Shown one piece after another: positions 1-6,526 of a stretch of 39,709 bases of DNA; positions within the stretch are counted from its first letter, which is position 1; every line of letters begins with the position of its first letter. Made by a program: the position numbers and the translations under genes. Source of the stretch: UBA7887 sp964408735. GTDB lineage: Bacteria > Pseudomonadota > Alphaproteobacteria > UBA7887. The stretch covers positions 1 through 39,709 of the forward strand of contig CAYPAX010000030.1 of assembly GCA_964408735.1 (NCBI GenBank). Direction: 5' to 3'. Under the pieces are notes generated by a model. That model worked only from the letters and a program-made list of their open reading frames with translations, searched no databases and had not been told where the DNA came from.

Positions 1-2239
1 TCAGACACAGCGACACGCGTCCAGAGCAGACTTCGTCAACGGGCTGATAGGCGATCGGCCCGGCTTCATAACCTTTGACCCGCAGGGCACCCACACGCAC
101 CACCACCTTGCCTTCCATCTCGCGCAAATGAGCGATGTCGAGCGGCTCCTCCGACAGCCCGGCGAGCGGATCGCCGGCAGGCGCAGGCTCTGCCGCGGCT
201 GCCTCCGGCGCTTCCTCAGGTGCGGGCGGCGGTGGTGGTGGCAGGTAACGGTCGATGTCGAGCGAATCGGCCTCGATGGTAAGATCGATCTGCCGCACTG
301 GCCCGGAGCGGTCCAAGCTGCCGACCGCGGTCGCGTTGAGACCGTCGCCCGTGATGACAGCCTCGCTCAGCACCAGCCTGGCCCCATCGGCAATGGCTGT
401 GGCACGCAGGCTGAGCGGCCCGGGATCGGGCTGGTCTTCCGGCAGCGGTTGGCCGAGCCAGGCCGCGAGCGCGGCCACAGAGCCGATATCGAGGCCGATA
501 TCCCCGTCGATGCCCGGCGCCGGCTGTTGCTGCAAGGCGCCATCGAAGCTCGCCCTCACCATTGCCGAGGTCAGCGATAGATTGGCATTGAAGCGCTCGG
601 CCCCGAGCACCTGCGGCAGCGGATCGGTGGTGGCCGTTAGCGCCACGCGCTCGCCGTTATAGACCATCGAGAAGTTGAGGTTGGGCGAGGCCTCCATGCC
701 GGGCAAGGCCAGCATCAGCGACATCTCCGAGATCGCCGCCAGCGCCTCGTCACTGGTCTCGACACCGCCGAGCGCCAGCACCACCTCGCCGGACAGACTT
801 TGCGCCAGATCGCGCGGACTCATGCCATTACCCGCGGCGCGAATGCTGCCGGAGGCGCTGCCGACCATGGGCACCTCGGCCTTGGCGGCGGCCGCAAGCT
901 CGCCCAGCGCCACCGCGTTCATGGCCATGGTGACATCGACCCCGAGGCCGTCCGCGCCCGGGGTCAGCGTGGCGATGCCGGAGACATTGCCGCCATAGAG
1001 GCCGAGCTCGGATATCTCCAGAACCTGCGCCCCGTGGCGCGTCTGCAAAGCGATATCGACCGGCCCGAGCTCATAGCCCATGGCGCTGAGGCCACCCAGC
1101 TTGATGCCGATATCGGCCTCGATCGCCTGCAAAGCGGCAAGCTGGAATGGCTCGTCAGGCAGCGCGGCGAAAGGATCGGCCGGCGTCGCGGCTTCGTCCG
1201 CCGGAGCGGGCTCTCCGTCTGGTGCGGGCGCAGGCGGCGGCAGATAGCGGTCGATATCGAGGCGGTCGCCTTCGAGACGCAGCGAGACCTTTGTGACGTC
1301 GCCGGTCTCGATAGAGCCGTGGGCCGTCGCCGAAAGGCCATCGCCCGCAATCGTCGCCTCGGTCAACGCCACGGTATTGCCTTCCGCGACCAGCTTGGCG
1401 TCGAGCTCGAGTGGCCCGGGATCGGGCTGGTCGGCAGGCAGGGGCTGACCGAGCCAAGCGGCCAGGGTACCGACCGAGGGGATGTCCAAGGCAAGAGTGC
1501 CATCGGCACCGGGCACCGGGCCCGGCTGAATAGCACCTTGCCAATCGAGGCTCACTAGCGACGAAGCTACTGCCGTGGTCAGGTCGAAGCGGCCGCCCGC
1601 CATGGCGGCGCCAAGTGGCGCCACAGCAACGTCGACGGTCAGCGCCTCACCGTTAAGCGTCATGCCGCCCTTGACCGTCGCTGCCTGATCCACACCGGGC
1701 GCGGTCACCGATATGGAAATGGCATCCGCCGCGAGTTGCTCCTCCCCCGCCGCGTTGCGGAAGGAAAAGCTGCCCTTCTCGATGCGCAACAGACCCAGGC
1801 TGAGGCGGGGCGGACCGCCGGGGGCGGCTTCCGCCGCAGGCTCGGGCTCGGCGCCCGCCAGCTCCCAGTTCGCACGCCCGCCGGCATCGGCTTCGAGGCG
1901 GATGACAGGCTGGTCGAGCACGACCTCGTGCACCACGATATCGCCGAAGATCATGGCGATGGCATCGACCGTGGCATGCAAGCTGCCGATGCTGACCAGG
2001 TTCTCCGCCGACCCGCCCTCGGCATTGGCCAGACGCACGCCGCTCGCCGAAATCCTTGCCGGCGGCAACAATGACAGGCCGATAGCGCCGTCGATGGCAA
2101 AGTCTCGTCCCGTCGCCTCAGCCACAGCCTCTGCGATCTTGGCTTTGGCCATATTGGTATTGAGGGCAAAGGGCAAAGCGATAACGGCTGCAACGATCAA
2201 CACGATCACAAGCGCGAGAAGCCTGAACACCAACCGCAT
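1..2239 (-). CDS. AsmA family protein (3' end beyond window)
   Basis: The minus-strand frame opens with ATG at 2239 and stays open for 746 codons to the window edge, so the C-terminus is missing. Residues 1-27 form one hydrophobic helix after a short basic start, as in AsmA proteins anchored in the inner membrane with the bulk in the periplasm. The next 120 residues match the AsmA N-terminal pattern (INGAIGLSLLPP-like segment, a GDIVVHEVVLDQPVIRLE-like segment, then RANWEL). The rest is β-rich and internally duplicated: two units of about 332 codons each carry a QPDPGPL segment, a LDIDRYLPPP segment and an Ala/Pro/Glu-rich linker before a MGYELGP or VKGYEAGP segment. AsmA relatives are linked to outer-membrane biogenesis and lipid transport; that role is inferred here. 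Divergent from the formamidase gene. Confidence 0.85.
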   Translation of the reverse strand, partial: MRLVFRLLALVIVLIVAAVIALPFALNTNMAKAKIAEAVAEATGRDFAIDGAIGLSLLPPARISASGVRLANAEGGSAENLVSIGSLHATVDAIAMIFGDIVVHEVVLDQPVIRLEADAGGRANWELAGAEPEPAAEAAPGGPPRLSLGLLRIEKGSFSFRNAAGEEQLAADAISISVTAPGVDQAATVKGGMTLNGEALTVDVAVAPLGAAMAGGRFDLTTAVASSLVSLDWQGAIQPGPVPGADGTLALDIPSVGTLAAWLGQPLPADQPDPGPLELDAKLVAEGNTVALTEATIAGDGLSATAHGSIETGDVTKVSLRLEGDRLDIDRYLPPPAPAPDGEPAPADEAATPADPFAALPDEPFQLAALQAIEADIGIKLGGLSAMGYELGPVDIALQTRHGAQVLEISELGLYGGNVSGIATLTPGADGLGVDVTMAMNAVALGELAAAAKAEVPMVGSASGSIRAAGNGMSPRDLAQSLSGEVVLALGGVETSDEALAAISEMSLMLALPGMEASPNLNFSMVYNGERVALTATTDPLPQVLGAERFNANLSLTSAMVRASFDGALQQQPAPGIDGDIGLDIGSVAALAAWLGQPLPEDQPDPGPLSLRATAIADGARLVLSEAVITGDGLNATAVGSLDRSGPVRQIDLTIEADSLDIDRYLPPPPPPAPEEAPEAAAAEPAPAGDPLAGLSEEPLDIAHLREMEGKVVVRVGALRVKGYEAGPIAYQPVDEVCSGRVSLCL

Positions 2240-2463
2240 CACACGAACTCCCTTCAAACCGGCATTACGCTTCGACTCTGGCCCTGATTCCGGCGCTGAT
2301 CAAGCCGCCTGAGACTCGAATGATTCCAATAAGCGATTGATCGCGCGAACGGAAAAGCGTAGCGTTCTTCTGCGCCCGGACGAATATGTCCGGCGAGGAC
2401 CACGCAAAGACGACGGAACGCTGACAGCGGAGGGCTGCCGGCATGCAATCAACCGTATTGTGC

Positions 2464-2470
2464 GGAGGGG
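2464..2470 (+). promoter_or_regulatory. Shine-Dalgarno site fixing the formamidase start
   Basis: GGAGGGG sits 5 nt before the ATG at 2476 and decides between this start and an in-frame ATG 33 nt upstream. The chosen start puts a standard signal peptide at the N-terminus. Confidence 0.6.
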
Positions 2471-2475
2471 AACCC

Positions 2476-3729
2476 ATGCAGAAATTCATCATTTTGGTGG
2501 CCGCCTTGGGCAGCGCGGCACTCATGACGGCACAGGCCGTCGCTGATACCACCGACGTCACCTGGCAGGAGCGGGTGACCGTAGCCAAGAGCGGCGCCCA
2601 TTGCGCCGACGATCCGAATTGCATCAACCGCTACCACCAGAACATCCCACACGTGGTAAACGCCAATCCCGGCGATTACATCACCTTCGAGACCCGTGAC
2701 GCGCTGGATAGCGACTTGACGCTGGACTCGACCGCCGACGATCTCAGCGCGGTCGACCTCAATCTCGTCCATCCCATGACCGGGCCCGTGCATATCAATG
2801 GCGCCAAGCGCGGCGATGCCATTGCCATCACGTTGGTCGATATCGAGCCGGACCAGTTCGGCTATACCCTGATCGTTCCCGGCTTCGGCTTTCTGCGCGA
2901 TCTCTACACCGAGCCCTATTTCGTCGGCTGGCGGACCGCGCGGGACGGCGCAACTTCTGACGCAATGCCCGGCATCCGCATTCCCATGGCCGCCTTCATG
3001 GGCTCGGTCGGGGTGATGCCCGGCGCCCCGGAAGTGGCGGCCTGGAAGGCGCGCGAGGGCGCCCTTGCGGCAGCAGGCGGCATCGCACTGATGCCGCAAC
3101 CGGTCGGCGCCCAGCCGGCTGCGATTTGCGGTCCCGAAGGCAGTGACGCAGCCGATTGCCTGCGCACCATCCCGCCGCGCGAGAACGGCGGCAATATGGA
3201 CGTGCAGCAGATGCAAGTCGGCACGACGCTGTTGTTGCCGTGCTATGTGGACGGCTGCGGCATCTTCGTCGGCGACGTGCACTTTGCCCAGGGCGATGGC
3301 GAAGTGTCGGGCACGGCGATCGAGATCGGCGCCAAGGTCACGATGCGCACCGAAATCCGTCCCGGCGCGGGCGCCCATATCACGGGCCCGCAGTTCGAAG
3401 GCGGCGCCCAGCTGAAGACCATCGCGCCGAGCGAGTTCTATGCGACAGTCGGATTTCCGCTCAAGAACAAGGGCGAGATCCCGCCCTTCATCGCCTATCT
3501 CGATGGCGGCCAGATCGCCGATCTGGAAAACCTCAACGAGGACCTGACCTTGGCGGCTCGCGCCGCGCTGATTGAATTGATCGGCTACATTCAGCGCGAA
3601 CACGGCTTGAGCCGCGAACAGGCCTATATCCTGACCAGCGTCGCAGCCGACCTGGTGGTGGGCCAGGTGGTCGACCTGCCGAACTACGCGGTCTCGGCCA
3701 TCCTCGACCTCAGCGTCTTCGAAGACTGA
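2476..3729 (+). CDS. Secreted acetamidase/formamidase family protein
   Basis: A 417-residue member of the FmdA/AmdA family, which hydrolyses formamide or short aliphatic amides to ammonia and the acid. Family hallmarks are the HPMTGPVHINGAKRGD block (about residues 92-107), the PPRENGGNMD block and the VGDVHFAQGDGEVSG block. Unlike the usual cytoplasmic enzymes it begins with a clear Sec signal peptide (Lys3, a hydrophobic stretch, cleavage probably near AQAVADTT). It has exactly six cysteines, in three close pairs (C-x5-C, C-x9-C, C-x4-C), which suits disulfides in the periplasm. The start was chosen at 2476 because GGAGGGG lies 5 nt upstream; an in-frame ATG at 2443 lacks such a site and would bury the signal peptide. 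The next gene follows after 7 nt. The substrate is not known. Confidence 0.88.
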   Translation: MQKFIILVAALGSAALMTAQAVADTTDVTWQERVTVAKSGAHCADDPNCINRYHQNIPHVVNANPGDYITFETRDALDSDLTLDSTADDLSAVDLNLVHPMTGPVHINGAKRGDAIAITLVDIEPDQFGYTLIVPGFGFLRDLYTEPYFVGWRTARDGATSDAMPGIRIPMAAFMGSVGVMPGAPEVAAWKAREGALAAAGGIALMPQPVGAQPAAICGPEGSDAADCLRTIPPRENGGNMDVQQMQVGTTLLLPCYVDGCGIFVGDVHFAQGDGEVSGTAIEIGAKVTMRTEIRPGAGAHITGPQFEGGAQLKTIAPSEFYATVGFPLKNKGEIPPFIAYLDGGQIADLENLNEDLTLAARAALIELIGYIQREHGLSREQAYILTSVAADLVVGQVVDLPNYAVSAILDLSVFED

Positions 3730-3736
3730 GGCCGAA

Positions 3737-4330
3737 ATGCTCGACCGCCGCGCGGTCCTGCGTGGCACCCTGGCGGTGGCAACCCTTGCCGCCGCCAGCG
3801 GTCACACGCCCTATCGCCAATGGTCGGTCTATCGGCAGAAGCATCTGCTGATCGGCTGCTGCCGTGCGGACCCGCCGACCTACCCGCTGGCCAAGCGCGT
3901 GGCGGGCGTGCTCGCCGAGTGGCTGCCGGAAAGCCGCTCCCGGGTCAGCCGCGCGCCCGACCAGGAGCGTCTAGCCAGCCTGATCACCACAGGCCAGCTA
4001 GAGGTGATGCTATTCTCCCGCGGTGATGCGACAGCGCTCAATGAGGGCAAAGCCCCATTCGCCGATTTCGGCCCCTCGCCGCTGACGGCGCTGTTCCGCT
4101 TCGACGACTACCTGCTCGTCAGCCGGCCCGACTTCCCCGACCGCCACGCCTGGCTGGTGGCCAGGACGCTCAGCGAGCGTGTCGCGGACTTCGATGTGGC
4201 GGCCCCGGCCAGCGGCGGCCCCCTGACACGCCATCCCGGCGCCACAGCCTACGCCGCCGGCGCTCCCGAGCCCGCCGGCCCGCCGACGACTGACCAGACC
4301 GCCAGCGTGCCCGACGACCACAGTCATTAA
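3737..4330 (+). CDS. Short TAXI-like periplasmic binding protein, Tat-type signal
   Basis: A 197-residue protein starting 7 nt after the formamidase stop. Residues 1-25 look like a twin-arginine signal (DRRAVLRGTLAVATLAAASG). The mature part resembles TRAP-type TAXI solute receptors: a first-lobe opening (LLIGCC..PPTYPLAKRVAGVLAE), a SLITTGQLEVMLFSRGDA-like segment, a FDDYLLVSRPD segment, and a late RHPGATAYAAG that recalls the HPGA motif near the end of TAXI proteins. Typical TAXI proteins have about 300-330 residues, so most of the second lobe appears absent. No TRAP permease gene is nearby. The tail is Pro/Ala-rich and ends DDHSH. It may have become a partner or accessory of the neighbouring secreted amidase. 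The family assignment is by pattern only. Confidence 0.55.
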   Translation: MLDRRAVLRGTLAVATLAAASGHTPYRQWSVYRQKHLLIGCCRADPPTYPLAKRVAGVLAEWLPESRSRVSRAPDQERLASLITTGQLEVMLFSRGDATALNEGKAPFADFGPSPLTALFRFDDYLLVSRPDFPDRHAWLVARTLSERVADFDVAAPASGGPLTRHPGATAYAAGAPEPAGPPTTDQTASVPDDHSH

Positions 4331-4331
4331 G

Positions 4332-4479
4332 AATTGGTGACAGTTACCTATTCTTTCTAGTATTTCTCCATTATTTCAATATTTTACTTACTCACAATAG
4401 CAGCCAGCCTAGTATGACTTTCCGTAATATACTGAAAATTAACAATAATTCGTATGTTAATTGGTAACTGTCACCAATT
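4332..4479. repeat. A+T-rich island bounded by a perfect 17-bp inverted repeat
   Basis: Positions 4332-4348 (AATTGGTGACAGTTACC) are the exact reverse complement of 4463-4479. The 114 bases between are strongly A+T-rich, in sharp contrast to the G+C-rich surroundings, and contain no convincing reading frame. The right arm also lies in a local palindrome (AATTGGT...ACCAATT). The arrangement suggests a small non-autonomous mobile element or a REP/REPIN-like element inserted between two convergent genes. No target-site duplication is obvious. A bidirectional transcription end is the other reading, but long T runs next to a compact stem are lacking. Confidence 0.6.
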
Positions 4480-4520
4480 GGGTTGGCTCGCGGGACGGCC
4501 GCGGACATTGCAAACAGAAT

Positions 4521-4554
4521 GAAAGCTAGCTTTCAATCTCCAAACTGGATTGAA
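4521..4554. repeat. Palindrome and hairpin at the 3' end of the GST gene
   Basis: A perfect 14-bp palindrome (GAAAGCTAGCTTTC, 4521-4534) overlaps a stem-loop with arms TTCAATC (4532-4538) and GATTGAA (4548-4554). It lies about 30 nt past the GST stop codon on the minus strand and may end that transcript, although no clear U-tract follows. The region 4331-4583 holds no gene. Confidence 0.35.
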
Positions 4555-4583
4555 AAATTTGGGCCAAGAATTTTCATTCTCCC

Positions 4584-5213
4584 TCAAGCCTGAGCGCTTG
4601 GCCGCTCGGCGATGGCGTCGAACCAGCGCTTTACGTTCGTGCACTCTTCGGGCAGCGAAATCTCACCGCGCGCGGCCATGGCGGTGGCTACCCAGGCAGT
4701 GATGTCGGCAATGGTGAAGCGCGGCCCGGCGAGGAACTCGCTTTCGCCGAGGCGCACATCGATGTGCCGGAAGAAGCGCTCCGCCGAGGCCCGGCCACGC
4801 TCGACCAGGGCAGGGATCTGCGGCACGCCGCGGGTGCCCGGAAGGGCGCGGTCCTCGAACAGGGGCAGCAGATTGCGCACGGTCTCGCCCACGGCCATCA
4901 GCCCGTCATGCTCGGCGCGGCGATTCCACATCTCGACGATCGCCTTGTCCCTAGGGTCGACGCCCATCAGCGGCGGCTCCGGGTGCATCTCCTCGATATA
5001 ACGGCAGATCGCCACCGACTCAGCAATGCAGGTGCCGTCGTCAAGCTCCAGCACCGGCACCACCGCATAGGGATTGACGGCCTGAAACGCGGTCTCAAAC
5101 TGCGCCATCTCGCGCACGTTCACCTGCACGAGCGGAACGTCCACCCCCTTCTCCGCCAAGAACATCCGCACCCTGCGCGGGTTTGGTGCCTGGGTGAAGT
5201 CGTAGAGTTTCAT
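4584..5213 (-). CDS. Glutathione S-transferase family protein
   Basis: A 209-residue cytosolic GST. The N-terminal thioredoxin-like domain (about residues 1-80) has the MKLYDFTQAPNPRRVRMFLAEKG opening, the cis-proline NPYAVVPVLELDDG segment and the ESVAICRYIEE glutathione-binding segment. The all-helical C-terminal domain has the FTIADITAW motif near residue 165. The usual catalytic serine position before PNPRRV is Ala, with Thr and Gln just before it, so the activating residue is uncertain. The ATG at 5213 lies 10 nt after the stop of the enolase-superfamily gene on the same strand, so the two are probably co-transcribed. This suggests a shared catabolic or detoxifying route. Substrate unknown. 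Confidence 0.9.
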   Translation of the reverse strand: MKLYDFTQAPNPRRVRMFLAEKGVDVPLVQVNVREMAQFETAFQAVNPYAVVPVLELDDGTCIAESVAICRYIEEMHPEPPLMGVDPRDKAIVEMWNRRAEHDGLMAVGETVRNLLPLFEDRALPGTRGVPQIPALVERGRASAERFFRHIDVRLGESEFLAGPRFTIADITAWVATAMAARGEISLPEECTNVKRWFDAIAERPSAQA

Positions 5214-5223
5214 GGGCTCAAGC

Positions 5224-6420
5224 TCACTCCCACTCCACGATGCCGCCGGTGGAGCGCGGCGGGTGCGCCGCCAGGGCCTCCTCGATGGGCTCGGTGCCCC
5301 AGCCCGGGCCGGTCGGCAGCTGCAGGATGCCGTTTTCGATCTTGGGCACGACCGTGAACAGCTCGTCGCGCCAGGGCACCTGGTCGATGTCGATCTCCAT
5401 GATGCGGAAGTTGGGCACGGCGGCGACGAAGTTGGCGTTCATCATGGTCGATAGGTGGCCATAGAAATTGTGCGGCGCGATGTTGACTTCCCAGGCCTCG
5501 CAAGCGGCCGCCATCTTCATGGACTGCCAGATGCCGTTCCAGATGGCGTCGATGATGAACACGTCCATGGACTGGTGGCGCAGATAGGGCTTGAACTCGC
5601 GGATGCCGAACAGGGTCTCGCCGCCGGAGATCGGCGTGTTGCAGTAGCGCCTGACATCGGCCAGCGCTTCCGGGTCGTAGAGGTCGATCTCGATCCAGAA
5701 CAGGCCTTGGCTGTCGAGCGCGCGGGTGACCTTGCGCAGGCCCTCGGCCTTGAAGTTGAAGTTGAGGTCGAGAAGGATATCCATGTCCGGCCCGGCGCCG
5801 TCGCGAAAGGCCTCGAGCTCGGCGATCAGGGCGTTGATGATATGGCGCTCCGCATTGAGCTCGAGATGGCCCGGCGGCAAGTTGAAGCCGGGCGCCCAGA
5901 GCGCCGGCTGGCGATCGAAATCGAAGATATTGGTCTTGAGGCCCGTGAACCCCTTTTCCCGCACCTCGGCGCCCATGGCCTTGCAGTCGTCGAGAGACCG
6001 CAACGGCTCGCAGGCGTGTTCCTTCGGGTTGGCAATGCGATAGGTGCCGCAATGGGACCAATAGACGCGGATGTCGTCGCGCACCGGCCCACCCAGCAGC
6101 GCGTAGACGGGCACGCCGAGCGCCTTGGCCTTGACGTCGAGCAGCGCGTTCTCGATTGCCGCAATGCCTTGCGCCGCGACGCCGCCGGCTGCCGGTCTTG
6201 TCGCGGCATAGAGCTTGGCGTAGACCGCCTCGGTCGCACTCGGATCGTCCCCGATCACCAGAGGGGCAAGACCGGCGATAGCGGCACTGACGCCCGGCGA
6301 GCCGAAACCTTCCTGATATTCGCTCCAGCCGACCAGGCCTTCGTCGGTGCTCAGCTTGACGAACGAGAAATTGCGCCACCCCGCATCGCAATGCAGGGTT
6401 TCGATGTTGGTAACCTTCAT
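5224..6420 (-). CDS. Enolase superfamily (mandelate racemase/muconate lactonizing type) enzyme
   Basis: A 398-residue member of the MR/MLE branch, enzymes that abstract the proton alpha to a carboxylate with Mg2+ bound. An N-terminal capping domain (about 1-125) is followed by a TIM barrel. Metal ligands read as Asp218 (LLDLNFN), Glu244 (FWIEID) and Glu268 (ISGGET). A catalytic dyad of the mandelate racemase kind is suggested by Asp291 (IIDAIW) and His317 (APHNF). On the second strand Lys162 is followed by Asn164 (LKTN) in place of the usual Lys-x-Lys, which points to an acid-sugar dehydratase-like member more than an epimerase; that is inference. It heads a two-gene unit with the GST and is divergent from the MscS gene. 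Confidence 0.88.
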   Translation of the reverse strand: MKVTNIETLHCDAGWRNFSFVKLSTDEGLVGWSEYQEGFGSPGVSAAIAGLAPLVIGDDPSATEAVYAKLYAATRPAAGGVAAQGIAAIENALLDVKAKALGVPVYALLGGPVRDDIRVYWSHCGTYRIANPKEHACEPLRSLDDCKAMGAEVREKGFTGLKTNIFDFDRQPALWAPGFNLPPGHLELNAERHIINALIAELEAFRDGAGPDMDILLDLNFNFKAEGLRKVTRALDSQGLFWIEIDLYDPEALADVRRYCNTPISGGETLFGIREFKPYLRHQSMDVFIIDAIWNGIWQSMKMAAACEAWEVNIAPHNFYGHLSTMMNANFVAAVPNFRIMEIDIDQVPWRDELFTVVPKIENGILQLPTGPGWGTEPIEEALAAHPPRSTGGIVEWE

Positions 6421-6526
6421 GGATCGGGTCCTCGGCGGAAATACGGTTGCGACTCGGGCCGGAGTATGTGACAGGACAGCACCGTCTGGCTAGGCTGCTC
6501 TCGGAACGAAAGGGGACGCAATCGAC

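Noticed and set aside
2449..3768. Long open frame antisense to the formamidase gene (439 codons)
   Set aside because: High G+C DNA leaves antisense frames open. The composition is His/Asp/Arg-rich with no domain, and the plus-strand gene has a clear family match.
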